Assembly (NCBI GenBank): GCA_013205605.1 | Contig: JABMMK010000279.1 | Coordinates: forward strand, 1 to 6,828 | DNA: 6,828 nt | Reading direction: 5' to 3' | Source: Cytophagales bacterium | Lineage (GTDB): Bacteria > Bacteroidota > Bacteroidia > Cytophagales > Spirosomataceae | Part shown: positions 1 to 4,596 of the stretch, piece by piece | How the letters are laid out: each line of letters starts with the position of its first letter | Numbering within the stretch: position 1 is the first letter of the stretch | Translations under genes and position numbers: made by a program | Notes under the pieces: generated by a model | What the model was told of the DNA's origin: nothing | Database searches by the model: none | The model's input: the letters and a program-made list of their open reading frames with translations, nothing else

Positions 1-2
1 AT

Positions 3-332
3 CCCAAATATCAATTTGATGCTTCTTTAGTGGATGCAGTGAAATGGGGTACTATGGTATTTACGAGCGAGGAAATCGGTTCCGTGAAAACAACGATTTC
101 GACTCAAAGTATCCAGCCTTATATAGGTTTAGGTTATGATCGCTTTTATGTGGGCCAAAAGTATAACATCAGTGTTGAGGGTGGTTTGCTTTACCAAGGA
201 AAGCCTCAGGTAAGTATGACAGCTACTAACATGCTCGAGCTAACTTCTACCCAAGCACCTATCCTACAAAATAATTTGGGCGATTATCAAATCATCCCTT
301 TCGCTCAAATCCTTTTACAAATTCGTCTTTAA
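3..332 (+). CDS. C-terminal part of a probable outer-membrane beta-barrel protein (5' end outside window)
   Basis: The frame is open to the left edge of the window, so only the last 109 residues are visible; the ATG/GTG codons inside are not the true start. The visible part alternates polar and hydrophobic residues as amphipathic beta-strands do (around QPYIGLGYDRFY, YNISVEGGLLYQG and the final IPFAQILLQIRL) with short polar turns between. A last strand ending at the C-terminus is typical of barrels inserted by BamA, although the final residue here is Leu rather than the usual Phe. The protein would sit in the outer membrane; no substrate can be named. It ends 10 bases before the lipoprotein gene, so the two are probably co-transcribed. 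The barrel call is from pattern, not from a recognised family; a soluble periplasmic beta protein is the alternative. Confidence 0.68.
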   Translation, partial: PKYQFDASLVDAVKWGTMVFTSEEIGSVKTTISTQSIQPYIGLGYDRFYVGQKYNISVEGGLLYQGKPQVSMTATNMLELTSTQAPILQNNLGDYQIIPFAQILLQIRL

Positions 333-342
333 TCTAAAACCC

Positions 343-1980
343 ATGAGAAATTTAAAATTTTTGCTCGTCTTTATATCCACGATAGCGATATCTGCCTTAT
401 TTAACTCCTGCAGTAAACCTTTTGAGGGAGTTTCAGCGATTTTATCCAATAGCTACATTGACCACCGAGTAAGTGTTCAAGTGGTGGATGCTAATCCTAA
501 GTCTACCACGTATTATCCGGCCAATGCCGTTATCACGCTTACTGGAGATGCCATTAAAAAAGGCTTAGTCTATTCGGCTGATGGAGCTGCGCTGAATGAA
601 AGTTCAGGTAACGCTAAATTGGTTAATAATACGATTACCCTAGCAATTAAGCCCTATTATAAAATTACTTCGGCTGCCCCGATCAAGTTTACGATCACGG
701 CTGAGGCACCTAATTACATCACCAATACTCAAGATGTAGTGGTTACCTCATTAGATAGTCTTCAATATGTGAATGTAAAAATATTAAAACCAAGTGCTTT
801 GCCGGTGGGTGTGGCTTATTCAACTTCCTCAGCAGCGACCAACGCTAATGGAGCGACTACAAAAGATATTGTTGTTGCCGTAGGAAATAGTGCAGGGGGT
901 AGTTCAGGTCAACCTCAAGTTGCGGTCAGCATTACTGCGGGTACTGTTTTCAAAGATGCTAGTAACAACCCAATTATAAGCGATAAGGGATTATCTATTA
1001 ACACTACTTCATTCAGTGGTGGAAGTAATGAGTCGATATCCGCTATCCAAGGGGGCTTAGATAATGTGTCCACATCTGCAGGAAATTCCACTTTTATCTT
1101 AGGCGCTGCGGTAAACGTTAAAGCATTCTTAGGTGGAGTGGCTGTTAAATCGTTTTCTACCCCTATCCCAGTTGTGGTGAATTTGCCTGCTACTATGTTA
1201 AATCCAAGTACAAAATCAACAATTAAAGTAGGTGATATCATCCCAGTATGGAGTAAGAGTGAAGGGATTGCTAGTTGGATTAAGGAAGGTACCTGCGTTG
1301 TAGAAATAGATCCGGCAACAGGTCTATTCAAAGCAACGATGTTGGTTACTCACTTATCTACTTGGATGACTGCCTTTAATCAAGAAGTATGTGCTTCTTC
1401 TTTAAAATTGAATTATTCATCTAATAATAATAATGTTACTACCTTATACGTAGCTGCTTATGCTAAGGATGGAAATGGCCAATTAATCACAGGTAAGGTT
1501 GTTTCGGCTAAAAATGGGGATGTTATCTCGTTTGATTTACCTAAAGGCGTGGATGTTAATGTGAAAATGTTTGCAGGATCTAGCGATAATGGTACTTTGA
1601 TCCAAACGGTTGCTGTGGCTGCTTGTGCGTCTAGTGCAAACCTGACGAATAACCAAGTAATTACAAACCCTACACTCTTTTTTGATTTACAAACTGTGTG
1701 TAAAGATGGTACATTTAGATATACAGGTGATATCTTTTATAAAGTTTCAGGGACTAATATCTGGGAACCTTTTACTCCCTCAGTGAACGGAACTTTGACC
1801 ACTAATTTATTAGAATGGAGTAAAACGTATGATTTCAGAATCATTTATAAGGGAACTGAATTTGCTCGAACTCGACAAGTGCTACAATCTGAATTTAGGA
1901 CTAGTGGTGGAACTTGGTCATTTTTTGGTAAAACAGGTGTTCAACAAACCTTCTTTAATGCACCGACAAGTTGTCAATAA
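343..1980 (+). CDS. Secreted beta-rich lipoprotein, function unknown
   Basis: This 545-residue protein begins with a lipoprotein signal peptide: basic MRNLK, a hydrophobic core at about residues 6-20, and a lipobox-like FNSC with the modified Cys at position 23. The mature start (CSKPFEG) is not strongly acidic, so surface export by a Bacteroidota lipoprotein export signal is uncertain. The rest is Ser/Thr/Asn/Gly/Val-rich with almost no long helices, suggesting several beta-sandwich domains. A VTHLSTW motif at 335-341, after a VEIDPATGLFKATM strand, resembles motifs I associate with ZU5-like or adhesin-type beta domains; this is only a resemblance. Later Cys residues at 318, 350, 428, 453 and 544 could form disulfides. 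Start is the first ATG, 10 bases after the preceding stop, with the signal peptide directly behind it. It probably works with the upstream barrel protein at the cell envelope. No enzyme motif is seen. Confidence 0.85.
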   Translation: MRNLKFLLVFISTIAISALFNSCSKPFEGVSAILSNSYIDHRVSVQVVDANPKSTTYYPANAVITLTGDAIKKGLVYSADGAALNESSGNAKLVNNTITLAIKPYYKITSAAPIKFTITAEAPNYITNTQDVVVTSLDSLQYVNVKILKPSALPVGVAYSTSSAATNANGATTKDIVVAVGNSAGGSSGQPQVAVSITAGTVFKDASNNPIISDKGLSINTTSFSGGSNESISAIQGGLDNVSTSAGNSTFILGAAVNVKAFLGGVAVKSFSTPIPVVVNLPATMLNPSTKSTIKVGDIIPVWSKSEGIASWIKEGTCVVEIDPATGLFKATMLVTHLSTWMTAFNQEVCASSLKLNYSSNNNNVTTLYVAAYAKDGNGQLITGKVVSAKNGDVISFDLPKGVDVNVKMFAGSSDNGTLIQTVAVAACASSANLTNNQVITNPTLFFDLQTVCKDGTFRYTGDIFYKVSGTNIWEPFTPSVNGTLTTNLLEWSKTYDFRIIYKGTEFARTRQVLQSEFRTSGGTWSFFGKTGVQQTFFNAPTSCQ

Positions 1981-1987
1981 TTTTTTT

Positions 1988-2106
1988 GTAGAGACGCGAT
2001 ACTTCGCGTCTGAGAAAAATGTAGAGACGCGATACCTCGCGTCTGATTTGAATTTGTATAAATCATCAGGTTGTAACAAAAAAGACGCTGGGCATCGCGT
2101 CTCTAC
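1988..2106. repeat. REPIN-like repeat block: two forward REPs, 36-bp linker, one inverted REP
   Basis: It contains forward 24-bp units at 1988-2011 and 2021-2044, a linker at 2045-2080, and an inverted unit at 2083-2106. Each unit is GTAG followed by a hairpin with arms AGACGCGA and TCGCGTCT and a 4-base loop (TACT in the first, TACC in the second). The inverted unit differs from the exact reverse complement at 3 positions, which shortens its own hairpin to 6 bp. The 2021-2106 portion, two units in opposite orientation around a short linker, has the architecture of a REPIN. It starts 7 bases after the lipoprotein stop codon and could shape the 3' end of that transcript. No transposase gene is in the window. 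Confidence 0.9.
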
Positions 2107-2166
2107 AAGGTAAATGGGATTCTGAAAAACCTAGGTAAAATGAATCAAGATAAATAAATTAAATTC

Positions 2167-2200
2167 CTTGTTTCACTTTAGGGAAACTTTCTTATTTTTG
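2167..2200 (+). promoter_or_regulatory. Bacteroidota-type promoter with GTTTC-N8-GAAAC operator, upstream of the orphan antitoxin
   Basis: TATTTTTG at 2193-2200 fits the Bacteroidota -7 box TAnnTTTG, and CTTG at 2167-2170 is a plausible -33 box with a 22-base spacer. An inverted repeat, GTTTC at 2170-2174 and GAAAC at 2183-2187, lies in the spacer. This is where an Xre dimer would block polymerase. The arrangement recurs almost exactly at 2727-2761. The antitoxin ATG is about 40 bases downstream. The promoter call rests on consensus match and duplication; operator function is inference. Confidence 0.6.
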
Positions 2201-2241
2201 TGTTGTGGAGATAAATCTGAAACATCGAAAAATAATAAATA

Positions 2242-2523
2242 ATGACTCTCGAAGAATTCAAACAAAAGAACTACGGAAAACGTGGGACTGTAGCGCGTGA
2301 TGAACTTGAATCAGGTTATGATGCGTTTAAAATAGGTGCTTTGATTCATGACACTCGTATTGAAATGGGAATGACGCAAGAACAACTTGCGGAAAAGGTT
2401 GGAACAACAAAATCCTATATTTCTAAAATAGAGAACAATATAAAAGAAGCTCGCATTTCTACACTTCAGAAAATCATTGAATTGGGCTTTGGCGGACGTC
2501 TTGAGCTGAACGTAAAAATCTAA
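2242..2523 (+). CDS. Orphan Xre/HigA-family antitoxin (helix-turn-helix)
   Basis: This 93-residue protein has a short N-terminal extension (MTLEEFKQKNYGKRG) followed by an HTH_3/Xre DNA-binding domain at about residues 33-87. The helix-turn-helix is MTQEQLAEKVGTTKSYISKIEN (44-65, shown here in two joined helices: MTQEQLAEKVG and TTKSYISKIEN), including the conserved SKIEN end of the recognition helix. The layout is that of HigA-type antitoxins, which bind their toxin and repress their own promoter. The usual partner, a RelE/HigB toxin gene directly upstream, is missing: only a promoter and a leader of about 40 bases lie there. It may be a toxin-less relic, a stand-alone regulator, or an anti-addiction protein acting on other modules. 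The last 25 bases of the gene plus 9 bases after it recur exactly at 4338-4371. The ATG at 2242 is the first start in a region without a clear Shine-Dalgarno sequence. Confidence 0.88.
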   Translation: MTLEEFKQKNYGKRGTVARDELESGYDAFKIGALIHDTRIEMGMTQEQLAEKVGTTKSYISKIENNIKEARISTLQKIIELGFGGRLELNVKI

Positions 2524-2532
2524 CGGTCAAAT
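2499..2532 (+). repeat. 34-bp perfect direct repeat, left copy (3' end of orphan antitoxin gene)
   Basis: This segment covers the last codons (LELNVKI), the stop codon and 9 further bases. It is identical to 4338-4371; allowing one mismatch the match starts at 2496. The two copies bracket about 1.8 kb that carries the 49-residue ORF, higBA and the GNAT-like pair. Possible origins are a recombination scar, a remnant of a tandem copy of the antitoxin gene, or an attachment-site-like duplication. No integrase is visible. Confidence 0.93.
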
Positions 2533-2578
2533 GATTGAAATAAGAAGCCTAAAAGAAATTGTCGGATATGAAAAGTAA
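2531..2578 (+). pseudogene. 15-codon ORF, probable tail of a lost gene
   Basis: The frame encodes MIEIRSLKEIVGYEK and stops at 2578, overlapping the next small ORF by 11 bases. Its sequence is protein-like (charged, amphipathic) rather than random. It begins exactly where the 34-bp repeat of the antitoxin tail ends. I read it as the C-terminus of a protein whose front was removed at the junction at 2532/2533, possibly the partner of the 49-residue antitoxin-like ORF. It could instead be a short leader peptide coupled to that ORF, or chance. Confidence 0.35.
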
Positions 2579-2717
2579 ACCTAAAGTTGAAAAAGGATTT
2601 GATACAGTAAAAGTATTCAGAGAAATTAAAGATAGAATTTCAGAAGAGATTAGAGGTATGACATTTGAACAATTGAATGAATACCTTGATAAGAATAAAA
2701 CGAATCAAGATAAATAG
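2568..2717 (+). CDS. Small antitoxin-like protein, 49 residues
   Basis: The frame begins MKSKPKVEKGFDTVKVFREI and ends DKNKTNQDK. It resembles the short, Lys/Glu-rich antitoxins found in Bacteroidota, which share a KPKFDAVKxxREIRDxI-like N-terminus, a helix, and an MTxEELxxYxxK C-terminal helix. Here these appear as FDTVKVFREIKDRI (11-24) and MTFEQLNEYLDK (31-42). Such proteins usually precede a PIN-domain or RelE-type toxin gene. None follows here; the next gene is the HigB-like toxin behind its own promoter. The 3' end of this ORF overlaps the start of the duplicated promoter segment at 2697-2761. The same ending (NQDK then stop) is found at 2143-2157 upstream of the orphan antitoxin, as if the gene had once been duplicated there too. 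Family recognition is by memory of sequence pattern, so moderate. Confidence 0.6.
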   Translation: MKSKPKVEKGFDTVKVFREIKDRISEEIRGMTFEQLNEYLDKNKTNQDK

Positions 2718-2726
2718 ATCAAATTA

Positions 2727-2761
2727 TTTGTTTCTATTTTTGGAAACTTTAGTTATCTTTG
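2727..2761 (+). promoter_or_regulatory. Bacteroidota-type promoter with GTTTC-N8-GAAAC operator for higBA
   Basis: TTTG at 2727-2730 and TATCTTTG at 2754-2761 match the Bacteroidota -33 and -7 boxes with a 23-base spacer. GTTTC at 2730-2734 and GAAAC at 2743-2747 form an inverted repeat in the spacer, spaced exactly as in the promoter at 2167-2200. The toxin ATG is 24 bases after the -7 box, leaving a short leader. Autorepression by the HigA-type protein (and perhaps cross-repression by the orphan antitoxin) is the expected role, by analogy with HigBA systems. Confidence 0.65.
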
Positions 2762-2785
2762 TGAGGATTGTTTTGACAGCTTTAA

Positions 2786-3118
2786 ATGAGATATTTTGAG
2801 ACGAAATTTTTAGAAGAAGCTGAAGAGTTCATTTCAGAACTTGACCTAAAGATGATCAAAAAAATCTTTTATAATATTGACCTTGCGGAACAGACTAATG
2901 ACCCAAAACTTTTCAAGAAACTTCAAAACGATATTTGGGAGTTTAGGACAAAATACGCCGGACTTCAAATCAGACTTCTTGCATTTTGGGATAAAACAGA
3001 TAACAAAAAAACTTTAGTTTTGGCAACTCACGGTTTAATAAAAAAAGTTGATAAAGTTCCTGCTAACGAAATTGACCGAGCTGCAAGACTTAGGGTTAAA
3101 TATTTCGAAAATAAATAA
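2786..3118 (+). CDS. higB: HigB/RelE-type toxin (phage-derived Gp49-like family)
   Basis: This 110-residue protein fits the size and pattern of the Gp49-like/RelE toxin family. It has an N-terminal helical hairpin (about 8-48), then the central strands DIWEFRTKYAGLQIRLLAFW (49-68), then TLVLATHGLIKKVDKVP (76-92), and a C-terminal helix EIDRAARLRVKYF (95-107). The basic positions Arg54 and Arg63 and the HGLIKK segment are where members of this superfamily carry RNase and ribosome-contacting residues. HigB toxins cleave mRNA at the ribosome; this protein is inferred to do so. The gene is complete with no frameshift, and its antitoxin gene follows after 12 bases, toxin first, as in HigBA operons. 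The ATG at 2786 lies a short distance behind a good -7 box. Confidence 0.88.
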   Translation: MRYFETKFLEEAEEFISELDLKMIKKIFYNIDLAEQTNDPKLFKKLQNDIWEFRTKYAGLQIRLLAFWDKTDNKKTLVLATHGLIKKVDKVPANEIDRAARLRVKYFENK

Positions 3119-3130
3119 AAAAATAATCAT

Positions 3131-3457
3131 ATGGCAACTAAAGACTTAAAGACCTACTCGCTTGCAGAAATGAAGGACAAGTATATCGGCAAGGTTGGAA
3201 CAGCTAACAGAGACGAATACGAATATGAACTTCGTATGGATGTTTTAGGTAAAATGATTAAGTCAGCTAGGCAACAACGAAACCTAACACAAGAAGAACT
3301 TGGAAAACTTGTTGGCGTACAGAAAGCACAAATTTCCAAACTTGAAAACAGTACAAATAGTGCGACAATAGAAACTGTTTTAAAAGTTTTCGGAGCTTTA
3401 AGAGCAGAAATTAATTTTAACGTAAAACTTGAAGACACATTTGTTAAGCTCGCTTAA
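3131..3457 (+). CDS. higA: HigA-type antitoxin, Xre helix-turn-helix
   Basis: This 108-residue protein has an N-terminal part (1-40, with KTYSLAEMKDKYIGKVGTAN) that probably contacts the toxin, an Xre/HTH_3 domain at about 41-97 with helices LTQEELGKLVG (52-62) and VQKAQISKLEN (63-73), and a short tail. HigA proteins neutralise HigB and repress the operon promoter as dimers. The gene is 12 bases behind the toxin gene and must be translated from the same message. The N-terminal KYIGKVGTANRDEYE of this protein and the NYGKRGTVARDELES of the orphan antitoxin at 2242-2523 align, so the two are paralogues, though clearly diverged. The start is ATG at 3131 after an A-rich stretch. Confidence 0.92.
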   Translation: MATKDLKTYSLAEMKDKYIGKVGTANRDEYEYELRMDVLGKMIKSARQQRNLTQEELGKLVGVQKAQISKLENSTNSATIETVLKVFGALRAEINFNVKLEDTFVKLA

Positions 3458-3483
3458 TATAAATCAAACTCGCATTACATACT

Positions 3484-3507
3484 GTAGAGACGCGATACCT
3501 CGCGTCT
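3484..3507 (+). repeat. Single REP unit (GTAG plus 8-bp hairpin)
   Basis: This is one intact forward copy of the 24-bp unit in the gap between higA and the GNAT-like gene. It is identical to the units at 4375-4494. Its upstream bases (ATACT) also match those before the first unit of the right array at 4370-4374, so the two share origin beyond the unit itself. No inverted partner lies next to it. Confidence 0.92.
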
Positions 3508-3564
3508 ATTTCACATTTGTGTATTAAATTTCATTTTATTGAGGGCATTTTTGTAAATTTATGA

Positions 3565-4092
3565 GTGAAAAAGAATAAACTAATAGGTCTTGATTTTGTG
3601 GTCGATAAGCTGACCAATTCCATAGAAAATGTGGTATCGGGAGATAGTTTTTCAACTGACATTTCACTTATTTCAAATACTACCCTCATGACGGCAACTA
3701 AAAAAAATGGATGGGCATTTGACTGGAAAGAGGAAGCAAGACAACTTGAAAGAGATATTTACAAATTGACAATCGTTAATAACCAAACCATTATTCAGGG
3801 ACTGATAAGTTTAGAAGTAAAAGTCGACCATGTGTATATGCATTTGTTAGAAAGTGCACCATTCAATAAAGGAAAGATTAAAATTTATGCTGGTGTACCT
3901 GGTAACTTGGTTGCATTTGCTTGTAAACTTGCTTTTCAACGCGGGCACGAAGGTATCGTATCTTTTCTCTCTAAATCTCAACTTGTTCAACACTATATTG
4001 ACACTTTAGGTGCTTTACATATTGGCGGAAGATTAATGATTATAGACAATAACGCAGCATTAAAACTTTTACATAAATATTTTCCAAGATGA
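3565..4092 (+). CDS. GNAT-like protein, possible toxin or modifier; first gene of a two-gene module
   Basis: This 175-residue protein starts at GTG 3565; the ATG at 3561 is in another frame and stops at once. The C-terminal half looks like an acetyltransferase fold: strands KLTIVNN and IIQGLISLEV, then YMHLLESAPFN, then KIYAGVPGNLVAFACKLAFQ (106-125) whose GVPGNL turn and following helix resemble the acetyl-CoA pyrophosphate-binding motif A. HEGIVSF, LVQHYIDTLGALHIGG and RLMIIDNNAALKLLHKY follow, as in motif B and the end of GNAT domains. I recall similar uncharacterised proteins from Bacteroidota with the same core and a small downstream neighbour. The next gene overlaps it by 4 bases (ATGA), so the two are translationally coupled. 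In a toxin-antitoxin neighbourhood a GNAT toxin acting on aminoacyl-tRNA is a possibility, but the partner is downstream and is not a visible ribbon-helix-helix protein as in TacAT/AtaRT. A metabolic or protein acetyltransferase is the alternative. Confidence 0.8.
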   Translation: MKKNKLIGLDFVVDKLTNSIENVVSGDSFSTDISLISNTTLMTATKKNGWAFDWKEEARQLERDIYKLTIVNNQTIIQGLISLEVKVDHVYMHLLESAPFNKGKIKIYAGVPGNLVAFACKLAFQRGHEGIVSFLSKSQLVQHYIDTLGALHIGGRLMIIDNNAALKLLHKYFPR

Positions 4093-4280
4093 AGAATAAA
4101 TCAATAGAACTTGATGTGGACTTTATTGGCGGACAAGGTCCATTAACTAAAGTTGAAGAACAAGCAATTAGCGAATTTATTAAAGCTCAGAAATTATTAA
4201 GAGTCAAAAAAAAGCTTCCTAAATCAAAGACAATAAGCAATACCCATTTACTGCATAACACAAACGAACATGCTTCTTAG
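4089..4280 (+). CDS. 63-residue partner of the GNAT-like protein, unknown function
   Basis: The ATG at 4089 overlaps the stop of the GNAT-like gene (ATGA), which fixes the start. The N-terminal half (KNKSIELDVDFIGGQGPLTKVEEQAISEFIKAQK, here split at the GGQG turn: a short strand before it and a charged helix after it) has a recognisable pattern, GGQGxLTKxEExxIxxF, that I associate with small proteins next to this GNAT-like family. The C-terminal part from about residue 36 is Lys-rich and then low in structure (SKTISNTHLLHNTNEHAS), possibly an extension. Small size, coupling and charge suit an antitoxin or a regulatory subunit, but this is inferred from context only. Confidence 0.75.
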   Translation: MKNKSIELDVDFIGGQGPLTKVEEQAISEFIKAQKLLRVKKKLPKSKTISNTHLLHNTNEHAS

Positions 4281-4315
4281 GATGTATAAACAAGCCAATA
4301 AAAGCACGTTTTCAA

Positions 4316-4323
4316 TATTTTTG
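4316..4323 (+). promoter_or_regulatory. Possible -7 box upstream of the REP array and exopolysaccharide operon
   Basis: TATTTTTG matches TAnnTTTG exactly, but no TTTG-like -33 box is found at the right distance. If used, the transcript would carry the whole REP array as a leader of about 265 bases before the phosphatase gene. In an AT-rich spacer a single 8-base match can be chance. Confidence 0.28.
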
Positions 4324-4337
4324 CCTTTGGCTTAACA

Positions 4338-4371
4338 TCTTGAGCTGAACGTAAAAATCTAACGGTCAAAT
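4338..4371 (+). repeat. 34-bp perfect direct repeat, right copy (relic of antitoxin gene end)
   Basis: It is identical to 2499-2532. Here it is non-functional as coding sequence: in the antitoxin frame a stop codon (4333-4335) stands just before it, so it is a detached gene tail. It lies 3 bases before the first REP unit of the right array, which suggests that an antitoxin gene once ended directly at this array. Confidence 0.93.
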
Positions 4372-4374
4372 ACT

Positions 4375-4587
4375 GTAGAGACGCGATACCTCGCGTCTGA
4401 AAAAATGTAGAGACGCGATACCTCGCGTCTGAAAAAATGTAGAGACGCGATACCTCGCGTCTGAAAAAATGTAGAGACGCGATACCTCGCGTCTGATTTG
4501 AATTTGCATAAATCATCATGTTGTAACAAATAGACGCGAGGTATCGCGTCAGTACAAAAAAATAGACGCGAGGTATCGCGTCTCTAC
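4375..4587. repeat. REP array: four forward units at exact 32-bp period, 36-bp linker, two inverted units
   Basis: Forward 24-bp units stand at 4375-4398, 4407-4430, 4439-4462 and 4471-4494, identical to each other and separated by the same 8 bases (GAAAAAAT). A linker at 4495-4530 differs at only 2 positions from the linker at 2045-2080. Inverted units follow at 4532-4555 (GTAG end changed by two bases) and 4564-4587 (perfect), again 32 bp apart. Each unit can form its own 8-bp hairpin, or forward and inverted units can pair over 24 bp into one long stem. The last unit ends 9 bases before the start codon of the phosphatase gene, so the array occupies the leader or promoter area of the exopolysaccharide operon. 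With the antitoxin relic and a short unassigned stretch, it fills the gene-free region 4281-4596. Confidence 0.95.
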
Positions 4588-4596
4588 AGGAAATTT

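Noticed and set aside
915..1331. Minus-strand open frame inside the lipoprotein gene
   Set aside because: It is an antisense shadow of a gene with signal peptide and continuous beta-rich coding sequence.
1981..2011. Rho-independent terminator after the lipoprotein gene
   Set aside because: The hairpin is a REP unit and the T-run lies before it on the plus strand rather than after, so it does not fit an intrinsic terminator in the gene's direction.
1829..2113. Open frame of 94 codons on the plus strand across the lipoprotein end and the left REP block
   Set aside because: It overlaps the convincing lipoprotein gene in another frame, and its second half is translated repeat DNA (VETRYxAS).
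3154..3438. Minus-strand open frame opposite higA
   Set aside because: It is antisense to a clear Xre antitoxin, with Ser-rich composition typical of shadow frames.
4282..4335. 17-codon frame starting just after the 63-residue partner gene
   Set aside because: It is too short and without recognisable pattern; the stretch is better left as unassigned spacer.
4375..4494. CRISPR array
   Set aside because: The period is 32 bp but the intervening 8 bases are identical in each unit, so there are no spacers, and no cas genes are present.
4277..4519. Open frame of 80 codons on the minus strand over the right REP array, with a repeated RGIASL-type peptide
   Set aside because: It is produced by translating the 32-bp repeats, whose period is not a multiple of 3, and has no family resemblance or start signal.
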